Of a DNA stretch of 64,000 nt, positions 8,221 through 17,264 are shown one piece after another. The notes beneath the pieces are model-generated. The model was not told where the DNA came from. It worked only from the letters and a program-made list of their open reading frames with translations, and made no database searches. This stretch comes from Azoarcus sp. KH32C (GTDB lineage Bacteria; Pseudomonadota; Gammaproteobacteria; Burkholderiales; Rhodocyclaceae), in the NCBI RefSeq assembly GCF_000349945.1, contig NC_020516.1, forward strand, positions 4,216,001 through 4,280,000, written 5' to 3'. The translations under genes and the position numbers were made by a program. Within the stretch, counting starts at the first letter, position 1. Every line of letters begins with the position of its first letter.

Positions 8221-8799
8221 ATGAACTTCGCTTTCGAACCCCTCGCAGTCTCCACCGGCATCGTCGCGCTCGCCGAAATCGGCGACAAGACTCAGCTTCT
8301 CGCCTTCATGCTTGCGGCCCGCTTCCGCAAACCATGGCCTATCATCGCCGGCATTTTCATCGCCACCATTGCGAACCACGCCTGCGCGGGCGCCGTCGGC
8401 ACCTGGATCACGACGCTGCTGGGTCCGGACGTCCTGCGCTGGGTACTCGGGCTGTCCTTCATCGCGATGGCGGTCTGGATGATGATCCCCGACAAACTCG
8501 ACGAAGACGAGATCACGGCGCCCAAGCTCGGCGTGCTCGCGACGACGATCGTCGCCTTCTTCCTTGCCGAGATGGGCGACAAGACGCAGATTGCGACGGT
8601 CGCCCTGGCCGCGCAATACGACGCTTTCGTGTCGGTGGTCACTGGCACGACGCTGGGCATGATGATCGCGAACGTCCCGGCGGTCCTCGTCGGCGATCGC
8701 GTCGCGAACCGCATCCCGGTTCGCGTCGTGCATGGTGTGGCCGCGTCGATCTTCGCGCTGCTCGGCTCGGCCGCCCTCCTCGGCTTCGGCACGGCGTAA
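8221..8799 (+). CDS. mneA: TMEM165/GDT1 (UPF0016) family Mn2+/Ca2+ exporter, MneA type
   Basis: 192 residues, about six membrane helices in two homologous halves. Each half carries the family signature, AEIGDKTQL near residue 19 and AEMGDKTQI near residue 121. Related bacterial proteins export manganese to protect against excess. The start has a GGAG site six bases upstream and is the first codon that gives both halves. The manganese riboswitch directly upstream implies induction by high Mn2+, which fits an exporter. The symbol follows the Vibrio usage and is by family only. Confidence 0.88.
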   Translation: MNFAFEPLAVSTGIVALAEIGDKTQLLAFMLAARFRKPWPIIAGIFIATIANHACAGAVGTWITTLLGPDVLRWVLGLSFIAMAVWMMIPDKLDEDEITAPKLGVLATTIVAFFLAEMGDKTQIATVALAAQYDAFVSVVTGTTLGMMIANVPAVLVGDRVANRIPVRVVHGVAASIFALLGSAALLGFGTA

Positions 8800-8860
8800 C
8801 GAGGTGCAAAAATGGGCGGCAAATCACTTGCTTGCCCGCGCCTCGTCCGGTAAGGTTCAT

Positions 8861-8955
8861 GAATTCGTTGGGGGTGCCCGCGGCAATGGTGCGCGCGGGC
8901 TGAGACAGTCCCTTTGAACCTGACCCGGGTCATGCCGGCGTAGGGAAACGCATTC
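8861..8955 (+). promoter_or_regulatory. TPP (THI-box) riboswitch
   Basis: Diagnostic THI-box blocks are present: GGGGTGCC, CTGAGACAG, CCCTTTGAACCTGACCCGG, then GTCATGCCGGCGTAGGGAAA. The closing stem P1 pairs GAATTCGTT (8861-8869) with AACGCATTC (8947-8955), eight of nine positions. Thiamin pyrophosphate binding should close P1 and reduce expression of thiD and thiC. P1 ends exactly one base before the ATG of a short leader ORF, so the purines just upstream (AGGGAAA) are likely the regulated ribosome binding site. No U-tract terminator is visible, favouring translational control. Confidence 0.96.
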
Positions 8956-9021
8956 ATGAACATCCGTCCGTCCGTCTTTTCTTTCCCGTCTTCCCGCTGC
9001 AATCGCGTGGTGCCGCAATGA
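8956..9021 (+). CDS. 21-codon leader ORF between TPP riboswitch and thiD
   Basis: A short frame, MNIRPSVF to VVPQ, whose ATG immediately follows riboswitch stem P1 and whose stop overlaps the thiD start codon (caATGA). thiD itself has no recognisable ribosome binding site upstream, whereas the leader has AGGGAAA, which lies within the riboswitch. Inference: ribosomes enter at the leader and re-initiate at thiD, so the riboswitch would gate thiD through this ORF. The peptide has no recognisable domain and may have no function of its own. Alternative: a chance frame. Confidence 0.5.
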   Translation: MNIRPSVFSFPSSRCNRVVPQ

Positions 9022-9854
9022 GCCGCGCGATTCCGAACGTCGTCTCCATCGCCGGCGTCGACCCCAGCGGTGGCGCGGGGCTGCTTGCCGACCTCAAGGC
9101 CTTCTCGGCACTGGGCGCCTACGGCTGCGGCGTCGTCGCGGCGCTGACCGCGCAAAACACCCAGGCCGTGACCGGCGTGCATGTGCCGCCGACCGACTTC
9201 CTGCGCCTGCAGATCGACACGCTGTTCGCCGACGTCAAGATCCATGCGGTGAAGCTCGGCATGCTCGGCAGCGCCGACATCGTCGCGACGGTCGCGGACC
9301 GCCTCGCACATTTCGATGCCCCGAATGTCGTGTGCGACCCGGTGATGGTCGCGAAGAGCGGCGATCACTTGCTCGCGCGCAACGCCGTCGCGATGCTGAT
9401 CGAGGCGCTGCTGCCGCGCACCTTCCTGCTGACGCCGAACCTGCCCGAGGCCGGCGTGCTGCTCGAACAGCGCCCGCCCGAGACGGTGAAGGAGATGTAC
9501 CGCGCCGCCGAGCGCCTGCGCGAGATGCTCCCGCTCTCGTCCGAACGCTGGGTGCTGCTGAAAGGCGGCCACCTGCCGGGCAGCGAAGTCGTCGATCTCC
9601 TCTTCGACGGCGACCGCATGATCGAACTACCCTCGCCGCGCATCGAAACGAAGAACACCCACGGCACAGGCTGCACGCTCGCCTCGGCGATCGCGGCGCT
9701 GCTGCCACAACGGGCCGGAGGCTTCCGTCCGGTCGAAGCCGCTGTGCGCGATGCGCGCGACTATCTGCTGCGTGCGATTGCAGCCTCGGGCGCACTATCC
9801 GTCGGCAGCGGCCACGGCCCCGTACATCACTTCCACGCGTTGTGGCGCGCCTGA
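9018..9854 (+). CDS. thiD: Hydroxymethylpyrimidine / phosphomethylpyrimidine kinase ThiD
   Basis: 278 residues of the ribokinase-like fold. It phosphorylates HMP and HMP-P to HMP-PP for thiamin synthesis. Seen: the substrate loop IAGVDPSGGAGLLAD near the N-terminus, VVCDPVMVAKSG in the middle, and the ATP/anion-hole motif HGTGCTLASA with the catalytic Cys near residue 222. The start codon overlaps the leader ORF stop. It is followed 103 bases later by thiC, and both are downstream of the TPP riboswitch. A divergent paralogue lies at 37389-38336. Confidence 0.95.
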   Translation: MSRAIPNVVSIAGVDPSGGAGLLADLKAFSALGAYGCGVVAALTAQNTQAVTGVHVPPTDFLRLQIDTLFADVKIHAVKLGMLGSADIVATVADRLAHFDAPNVVCDPVMVAKSGDHLLARNAVAMLIEALLPRTFLLTPNLPEAGVLLEQRPPETVKEMYRAAERLREMLPLSSERWVLLKGGHLPGSEVVDLLFDGDRMIELPSPRIETKNTHGTGCTLASAIAALLPQRAGGFRPVEAAVRDARDYLLRAIAASGALSVGSGHGPVHHFHALWRA

Positions 9855-9957
9855 AAGCAGCCCCGACGCAACCCTGAACCCGCCCCCCGCCGCCCCGTGC
9901 GGCCTCGTCATCCCCCGAACCCATAAGCCGTCAAGCGAATCCCCAGGAGACAGCACC

Positions 9958-11874
<1,917 letters not shown>

Positions 11875-11901
11875 CACGCTTCACTGGCGCTAAAGACGAG
11901 G

Positions 11902-11934
11902 ACGGGCTGCCGAGACTGGCGGCCCGTTTTCTTT
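11902..11934 (+). terminator. Rho-independent terminator after thiC
   Basis: A ten-pair stem ACGGGCTGCC / GGCGGCCCGT (one G-U pair) with a six-base loop, followed by TTTCTTT. It lies between the convergent thiC and phosphodiesterase genes. Confidence 0.85.
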
Positions 11935-11940
11935 GGTGCG

Positions 11941-12414
11941 TCAGCGCGCCTTCGGAATGTCGAGTTCGACGAGGCGGGCCGACACTTCGCCGCCGGTGAC
12001 GATCAGCTCGCCGATCGAAATCGGCAGCTTGAAGCGGCGCGGCCCTGCGCTGCCCGGATTCACGTAGAGCACGCCGTCGCGCTCCTGCACGAGCGGCTTG
12101 TGCGAGTGGCCGCAGACGACGATGCGGACGCCGGCCGCCGCGGGATAGATATCGAGTTCCGCGAGATCGTGAAGTACGTGAATCGCCACGTCCTCGACCC
12201 GCAGGGACGCGGACTCCGGCAGCACGTCGGCCCACGGGCCCTTGTCGTTGTTGCCGCGGACGACGGTGAGCAGCGCGAGCGGCCCGAGTTCGTCGAGGAT
12301 GGCCTGGGTACCGATGTCGCCCGCGTGGACGATATGGTCGCAGCCCGCGAGGAAGGCGAGCGCTTCCGGCCGCAGCAGGCCGTGCGTATCGGAAATCAGG
12401 CCGATGCGGACCAT
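11941..12414 (-). CDS. YfcE/MJ0936-type metallophosphoesterase
   Basis: 157 residues of the small calcineurin-like phosphodiesterase family. Metal-binding motifs appear in order: ISDTHG (near residue 8), HAGDIG, RGNNDKG and CGHSHKP. Family members hydrolyse phosphodiesters in vitro; the natural substrate is unknown. The start MVRIGLISDTHG is chosen because family members begin just before the DTHG motif; the upstream extension is arginine-rich shadow. It is convergent with thiC and divergent from tsdA. Confidence 0.88.
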   Translation of the reverse strand: MVRIGLISDTHGLLRPEALAFLAGCDHIVHAGDIGTQAILDELGPLALLTVVRGNNDKGPWADVLPESASLRVEDVAIHVLHDLAELDIYPAAAGVRIVVCGHSHKPLVQERDGVLYVNPGSAGPRRFKLPISIGELIVTGGEVSARLVELDIPKAR

Positions 12415-12495
12415 ATTCCGCTCCACGTCGCACCGCCGCGCACGCCGACCGCGCGCGAAAAGGGCTGGAAACAGGTATTGCAATCCACCGGACTT

Positions 12496-12532
12496 AATAT
12501 TAGAGTTTTCTTAATCATAAAATTCTAATATT
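12496..12532. promoter_or_regulatory. AT-rich inverted repeat upstream of the TsdA-type cytochrome gene
   Basis: Arms AATATTAGAGTTTT (12496-12509) and AAAATTCTAATATT (12519-12532) are complementary at 13 of 14 positions around a nine-base centre. In GC-rich surroundings this 37-base block is almost pure A/T. It ends 20 bases before the tsdA-like ATG, and TAATAT hexamers inside it could act as -10 elements. It is likely an operator or promoter for the cytochrome gene, the divergent phosphodiesterase gene, or both. No regulator gene is adjacent. Confidence 0.55.
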
Positions 12533-12552
12533 CACCCAGCGCGAGAGAGACC

Positions 12553-13563
12553 ATGCAGTCTACCCCTTCCACCATCGGGCTGAGCCTGCTGCTCGCCACC
12601 TCACCCGTGCTCGCACAATCTGCGCCGCAGACCAGCCTGCTCGACCGTCCCGTTCCTTCGCTCGACGGGTTGCCGAACGACGCGTACGGCGAACTCGTCC
12701 GCTACGGACATGAGCTGACGACGCGCACCTTCGCCCACATCGGCCCCGAGGTGACGGACCGCAGGATGCGCTATGCGGGCAACAATCTGGCTTGCACGTC
12801 CTGCCACGAGAACGATGCGACGAAGCCGTACGCGATGCCCTGGGTCGGCGTCTCGGCGAGCTTCCCCCAATACCGCGCGCGCGAGGACGCGATCAGCTCG
12901 GTCGAGGAGCGCGTCAATGGCTGCATGGAACGGAGCATGAACGGGCGCCCGCTGCCGCTCGATTCGCGCGAAATGAAGGCCTTCGCCACCTATATCCACT
13001 ACCTGTCACGCGGCATTCCGATCGGCGCCCAGCCCGAGGGCTCGGGCACGAAGGCGACCAAAGTACCGGACCGGCGCGCAGACCTCGCCGCGGGCGAGGC
13101 GGTCTACGCCAGGAACTGCGCCGCCTGCCACGGCGCGGACGGCCAGGGGCAGCGCCGTGGCAAGGGCGGCGACGCAGAGGGCTACACCTTCCCGCCCTTG
13201 TGGGGGAATGACAGCTTCAACAGCGGCGCCGGCATGAACCGCCTACTGACCGCGGCCCGCTTCATCAAGCACAACATGCCGCAGGGAACGACCTATCGCA
13301 CGCCGACACTCAGCGACGATGAGTCGTACGACGTGGCCGCCTATGTTCTGTCCAAGCCGCGGCCCGTGAAGGCGGGGCTCGAAACCGACTTCCCCGCACG
13401 CTGGAACAAGCCCGTCGATGCGGCGTTTCCGCCATATATCGATGGCGCCCCCGCCGATCAGCATCGCTATGGGCCGTATCCCCCACTGATCGAGCAAGCC
13501 AGGCAGCGCGCCGAAGCCATGAAGGCGGCGCGCGAAGCGCGCCCTGTCTCACAAATCAAGTGA
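12553..13563 (+). CDS. tsdA: TsdA-type dihaem cytochrome c (thiosulfate dehydrogenase family)
   Basis: 336 residues with an N-terminal signal peptide (about 1-22). Haem sites are CTSCH (81-85) and CAACH (189-193). The family-specific block EERVNGCMERSMNG contains Cys124, matching the unusual Cys axial ligand of haem 1 in TsdA. FPPLWGNDSFNSGAGM and HNMPQG (Met242, distal ligand of haem 2) also match. Known TsdA enzymes oxidise thiosulfate to tetrathionate or work in reverse in the periplasm. No TsdB or sox gene is adjacent, so substrate direction is not shown. The C-terminal tail beyond about 285 is longer than I would expect. Confidence 0.82.
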   Translation: MQSTPSTIGLSLLLATSPVLAQSAPQTSLLDRPVPSLDGLPNDAYGELVRYGHELTTRTFAHIGPEVTDRRMRYAGNNLACTSCHENDATKPYAMPWVGVSASFPQYRAREDAISSVEERVNGCMERSMNGRPLPLDSREMKAFATYIHYLSRGIPIGAQPEGSGTKATKVPDRRADLAAGEAVYARNCAACHGADGQGQRRGKGGDAEGYTFPPLWGNDSFNSGAGMNRLLTAARFIKHNMPQGTTYRTPTLSDDESYDVAAYVLSKPRPVKAGLETDFPARWNKPVDAAFPPYIDGAPADQHRYGPYPPLIEQARQRAEAMKAAREARPVSQIK

Positions 13564-13854
13564 AGACTTCAGCGCGGCCAAGCAAGCCACGCCCACACCT
13601 CGAATCCCTCGATTCGGCGCACCTGCCGCCTGGAAGGGAAATCGGAAATGTAACGTTGATTCGGTCATCCCAAAACTTGTGAACTTCATCTCCGACGGGC
13701 AATCGAAGGGGCATGTCCAGCAGGCGCTACCCCAACAGTTCAAACGCCTAAAGGACACGGGAGCGTCCGTCCGGGAGAACTTCCCGACGCCGGACGCGCC
13801 CGCCGCCTGACGTGGCGAGCGGGCTGTGCAAGAACCTGCAAGAAGGAAAAAATC
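13564..13854. other. Gap with no recognised gene
   Basis: This 291-base stretch has lower GC than its neighbours. On the plus strand 43 codons stay open from a GTG at 13679 to a TGA at 13810, but there is no ribosome binding site and I recognise no family. The minus strand also has an open frame of about 70 codons without family features. A short inverted repeat CGAATC/GATTCG lies at 13601-13616. It could hold a gene remnant; I cannot support one. Confidence 0.4.
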
Positions 13855-14007
13855 ATGCGCAGACTAGTCGTCGTAGTTCTGTCCGCACTGATGGCCGTGA
13901 TGGCCGGGTGTGCGAGTTCGGGCAAGATGGGAGCAGCTCAGCCCATGGGGCAGTCCATGGGACAAACCCCCGGACAGTATCCCAACAGTGGCGATTACGC
14001 ACCCTGA
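13855..14007 (+). CDS. Small lipoprotein, 50 residues
   Basis: The frame starts MRRLVVVVLSALMAVMAGC, with a hydrophobic signal segment and a lipobox (MAGC) whose Cys18 would be lipidated. The remainder is a short Gly/Gln/Met/Pro-rich tail ending SGDYAP. An AAGGA ribosome binding site lies about ten bases upstream, and a perfect hairpin follows the stop at 14037-14056, so this is a complete small transcription unit. I recognise no family; the mature part (33 residues) is too short for an enzyme. A structural or entericidin-like lipoprotein is possible. Confidence 0.65.
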   Translation: MRRLVVVVLSALMAVMAGCASSGKMGAAQPMGQSMGQTPGQYPNSGDYAP

Positions 14008-14036
14008 GTAGCGTTGAACATCGCCATAATGACTCT

Positions 14037-14062
14037 CGGGCCGCGCAAGCGGCCCGTGTCGT
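14037..14062 (+). terminator. Hairpin terminator after the small lipoprotein gene
   Basis: Perfect eight-pair stem CGGGCCGC / GCGGCCCG with a GCAA tetraloop, followed by TGTCGTTT. It separates the lipoprotein gene from the convergent thiG. Confidence 0.65.
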
Positions 14063-14095
14063 TTCAGCGGCCATCGTCATCGGTCCTGCACGGCC

Positions 14096-14926
14096 TTATC
14101 CACTGATCAGCCCTGTCGTCGGCGAACTCGGCGACGCGCCGTAGAACTTGCGCGGCATGCGCCCGGCGAGGAAGGCCTCGCGTCCGGCGATGACCGCCCT
14201 GCCCATCGCGTCGGCCATCCTGACCGGATCGCCGGCGGCCGCGATCGCGGTGTTCATCAGTACGCCGTCGCAGCCCAGCTCCATCGCGATGGCCGCGTCC
14301 GAAGCAGTGCCGACCCCGGCATCGACGATCACCGGCACTTTCGCGCGGTCGATGATGAGGCCGAGGTTCCACGGATTGAGGATGCCCATGCCGGAGCCGA
14401 TCAGCGAGGCGAGCGGCATGATCGCGACGCAGCCGAGGTCTTCGAGGATGCGCGCCTGCACCGGATCGTCGGCGCAATACACCATCACGCGGAAGCCGTC
14501 CTTCACGAGACGCTCGGCGGCGCGCAGCGTCTCGGGCATGTTCGGATAGAGCGTGTCGCGATCGCCAAGCACTTCGAGCTTCACGAGGTCGTGCCCGTCG
14601 AGGAGTTCGCGCGCGAGACGCAGCGTGCGGACGGCGTCCTCGGCGGTGTAGCAGCCGGCGGTGTTGGGCAGGATCGTGAAGCGCGTCGGCGGCAGCACGT
14701 CGAGCAGGTTGGGCTCGCCCGGACGCTGGCCGAGGTTGGTGCGGCGGATCGCGACGGTGACGATCTCGGCGCCGCTCGCGTCGAGCGCCGCCCGCGTGTG
14801 CGCGAAGTCGCGGTACTTGCCGGTGCCGACCAGCAGGCGCGAGCGGTAGCTTTGGCCTCCGATCACGAGCGGGTCGTCGCCCGCGGACTGCGAGTGCATT
14901 CCCCGTTTATCCATCCTGAGCTCCAT
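14096..14926 (-). CDS. thiG: Thiazole synthase ThiG
   Basis: 276 residues, TIM-barrel. It forms thiazole phosphate from DXP, a glycine imine and ThiS thiocarboxylate. Recognised by SRLLVGTGKYRD at the start of the barrel, the Schiff-base Lys in LVKLEVLGD, and the GVLMNTAIA phosphate-binding segment. The start at 14926 is preceded by a very strong GGGGGAGG site seven bases upstream, which decides it over two downstream Met codons. It begins three bases after the thiS stop, the last gene of the acoABC-lipA-thiSG unit. thiF and the imine-supplying thiO or thiH are not in the window. Confidence 0.96.
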   Translation of the reverse strand: MELRMDKRGMHSQSAGDDPLVIGGQSYRSRLLVGTGKYRDFAHTRAALDASGAEIVTVAIRRTNLGQRPGEPNLLDVLPPTRFTILPNTAGCYTAEDAVRTLRLARELLDGHDLVKLEVLGDRDTLYPNMPETLRAAERLVKDGFRVMVYCADDPVQARILEDLGCVAIMPLASLIGSGMGILNPWNLGLIIDRAKVPVIVDAGVGTASDAAIAMELGCDGVLMNTAIAAAGDPVRMADAMGRAVIAGREAFLAGRMPRKFYGASPSSPTTGLISG

Positions 14927-14929
14927 GCT

Positions 14930-15133
14930 TCAGCCTCCCCCGACTGCGATGACGATTTCGATGTGGTCGCCGGCGTTCAGTGCGACGTCGCGGTAGCGCC
15001 CGCGCGGCACGATGTCGCCGTTGAGCTCGACGGCGATGCGCTTGCCCGTGTGGCCGAGTGCCTCGACGAGGTCGGCGACGCAGCCCCCGCCCGGGATCGG
15101 CATTGCGCGGCCATTGACGACGATGGCTCTCAT
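14930..15133 (-). CDS. thiS: Sulfur carrier protein ThiS
   Basis: 67 residues of the beta-grasp fold ending GGG; the terminal glycine is adenylated and thiocarboxylated to donate sulfur to ThiG. Seen: MRAIVVNGR at the start, AVELNGDIVPR in the middle. The start codon overlaps the lipA stop by ATGA and thiG follows at once, so lipA, thiS and thiG are tightly coupled. Confidence 0.95.
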   Translation of the reverse strand: MRAIVVNGRAMPIPGGGCVADLVEALGHTGKRIAVELNGDIVPRGRYRDVALNAGDHIEIVIAVGGG

Positions 15134-16095
15134 GCCGCCGCTCCGATCGCACCACCGGTCGCAGTGCGTGCGACTTCGTCGGCGCGGTACGACGAACGCA
15201 CCAGCGGCCCGGCCGCGACTTCGGCAAACCCCAGCGCAAGCGCCTCCTCGCGCAGCCATTCGAACTCCCCCGGCGAGACGTAGCGATCGACCGGCAGGTG
15301 CGCGTTCGACGGGCGCAGGTACTGACCCAGCGTGACGATGTCGCAACCATGCGCGCGCAGGTCGCGCAGCGTTGCGAGCACTTCGTCGTCGGTCTCGCCG
15401 AGGCCCAGCATCAGGCCGGACTTGGTCGGCACCTCTGGGAGGCAGCGCTTCACCGCTTCGATCAGCGCGAGCGAGCCGGCGTAGTCGCCGCCCGGGCGCG
15501 CAGCGCGGTAGAGGCGCGGCACGGTCTCGATGTTGTGGTTGAAGACGTCGGGCGGCGCGGCGGCGAGGAGATCGAGCGCCCTCGCCTCGCGCCCGCGGAA
15601 GTCCGGCGTCAGCACTTCGATGCGGATGCCGGGCACGACTTCGCGGGTCGCGCGGATGCAGTCGGCAAAATGGCCCGCGCCGCCGTCGCGGAGATCATCG
15701 CGGTCGACCGAGGTGATCACGACATAGCGCAGCCGCATCGCGGCGACCACCGCCGCGAGTTCGCGCGGCTCGTCCGGGTCGGGCGCGAGCGGGCGGCCGT
15801 GGGCGACGTCGCAATAGGGACAGCGGCGCGTGCAGATGCTGCCGAGGATCATGAAGGTGGCCGTGCCGTTGCCGAAGCATTCGCCGATGTTCGGGCAGGC
15901 CGCCTCTTCGCACACGGTGTGGAGTCTGTGCTCGCGCAGCACGGATTGGAGGCGCAGCACTTCGGGCGTGCCGGGGTCGCGCGCGCGCAGCCAGCCGGGG
16001 CGCGGCGCCGACGCGATCGTCGAATCGATCCGGACCGGGATGCGGGCGAGCTTGGCGGCGCCGCGCGCGCCCGCGCCGGGAAGCGTGGTTTGCAT
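15130..16095 (-). CDS. lipA: Lipoyl synthase LipA
   Basis: 321 residues, radical SAM. It inserts two sulfur atoms into octanoyl groups on E2 proteins. The auxiliary cluster Cys motif CEEAACPNIGEC is near residues 62-73 and the radical-SAM motif CTRRCPYC follows near residue 88. The C-terminal RSSYRADE segment supplies the Ser ligand of the auxiliary cluster. It sits 56 bases after acoC, which encodes a lipoyl-bearing E2, so this copy probably serves the acetoin dehydrogenase. A second, housekeeping lipA may exist elsewhere in the genome. Confidence 0.95.
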   Translation of the reverse strand: MQTTLPGAGARGAAKLARIPVRIDSTIASAPRPGWLRARDPGTPEVLRLQSVLREHRLHTVCEEAACPNIGECFGNGTATFMILGSICTRRCPYCDVAHGRPLAPDPDEPRELAAVVAAMRLRYVVITSVDRDDLRDGGAGHFADCIRATREVVPGIRIEVLTPDFRGREARALDLLAAAPPDVFNHNIETVPRLYRAARPGGDYAGSLALIEAVKRCLPEVPTKSGLMLGLGETDDEVLATLRDLRAHGCDIVTLGQYLRPSNAHLPVDRYVSPGEFEWLREEALALGFAEVAAGPLVRSSYRADEVARTATGGAIGAAA

Positions 16096-16151
16096 GAGGT
16101 TTTCCCCTGTGGAGGACCGGGCAGCGCGTTCCCCGCCCGGTCCGTGCGGGC

Positions 16152-17264
16152 TCAGCCCAGGAAGCGCGTGATGAGGCGATTGACCTCGTTCGCGGCTTCC
16201 ATCTGGACCATGTGGCCCTGCCCTGCCAGCACTTCGACGAGCGCATCCTTGCCGGCGGCCTGTGCGTGACTCACCGGGATGATCTGGTCGGTCTCGCCCC
16301 AGATGACCAGCACCGGCTTGCCGAGCCCGGCCGCGACCGACGCGAGACGGGTCGCCTGGCGGCCGTGCTCGAAGAGCGTGCCGCTGATCGTGCGCAGCGC
16401 CGCATCGACGCCTTCGAGCCGCTTGTACTTCAGCATGTCGTCGATGAGCTGGCGCGTGACGAGACCGGCATCGGAGAAGAGCTGGCTCAGCACCGGTTTC
16501 AGGGCACGGCGATCGTTCGCGCCGACGAAGCCGTCGATGTAGGCGCCGTTGATCTCGTCGCCGAGCGCCGCGCTCGCGATCAGGGTCAGCGAGCGCACGC
16601 GCGCCGGGGCGGCCTGCGCGACCGCCATCGACACCGCGCCGCCCATCGAGTGGCCGACGAAATGCGCCGCCTCGAGACCGACCGCGTCCATGAAGCCGAT
16701 CACCGCGCCGGCGAGCGTCGCGAGCGAGCCGTCGCCGACGTCCTTCGCCGATTCGCCGTGGCCCGGCAGGTCGAGCGCGTACACCGTGCGATCGGCCGCG
16801 AGCGCCTCGTGGTTGAAGAGCCAGTTGTTGAGGTCGCCGCCGAAGCCGTGGATCAGCACCATCGGCTCGCCGCCCTCCCCGCGCTCGAGGTAACGCAGCT
16901 TGCGGCCGCCGACCTCGATCTTCTCGGGCTTCGGTCCGGCGTCCTCGTCTTCACCCGTATCCGGCGTGAAGTTCGCAAGGAAGTCCGCGATTGCGGCGTC
17001 GATCTCCGCGTCCGGCACTTCGGCGTCGGCGACGATGCCCAAGAGCCCCCCGACCGGCAGCACATCCTCGGCAGACGCGAGCTGGCGACGCAGCACGCCG
17101 GCGACCGAGGCCTCGACCGCACCGGCGATCTTCTCGCTCTCGACCTCGACGATCTCGTCGCCGACCGCAATGGTGTCGCCCACCTCCTTCAACCAGCCAT
17201 TCACCTTCCCCTCCTGCATCGAGAGGCCCCACTTGGGCATGGTGAGCTTATGAATCGCAGACAT
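16152..17264 (-). CDS. acoC: Acetoin dehydrogenase E2: lipoyl domain fused to alpha/beta-hydrolase-type acyltransferase
   Basis: 370 residues. An N-terminal lipoyl domain (about 1-80) carries Lys45 in VESEKIAG. The catalytic part is an alpha/beta hydrolase fold with Ser206 in GHSMGG, Asp326 in GETDQ and His351 in GQGHM, the AcoC arrangement rather than the classical E2 fold with HHxxxDG. It transfers the acetyl group released from acetoin to CoA. The start overlaps the acoB stop by ATGA. No peripheral-subunit (E3) binding domain is evident, and no E3 gene lies in the operon. Confidence 0.93.
   Translation of the reverse strand: MSAIHKLTMPKWGLSMQEGKVNGWLKEVGDTIAVGDEIVEVESEKIAGAVEASVAGVLRRQLASAEDVLPVGGLLGIVADAEVPDAEIDAAIADFLANFTPDTGEDEDAGPKPEKIEVGGRKLRYLERGEGGEPMVLIHGFGGDLNNWLFNHEALAADRTVYALDLPGHGESAKDVGDGSLATLAGAVIGFMDAVGLEAAHFVGHSMGGAVSMAVAQAAPARVRSLTLIASAALGDEINGAYIDGFVGANDRRALKPVLSQLFSDAGLVTRQLIDDMLKYKRLEGVDAALRTISGTLFEHGRQATRLASVAAGLGKPVLVIWGETDQIIPVSHAQAAGKDALVEVLAGQGHMVQMEAANEVNRLITRFLG

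Noticed and set aside
13679..13810. GTG-initiated 43-codon frame after tsdA
   Set aside because: No ribosome binding site, no recognised family, and the opposite strand is open as well; left as an unassigned gap.
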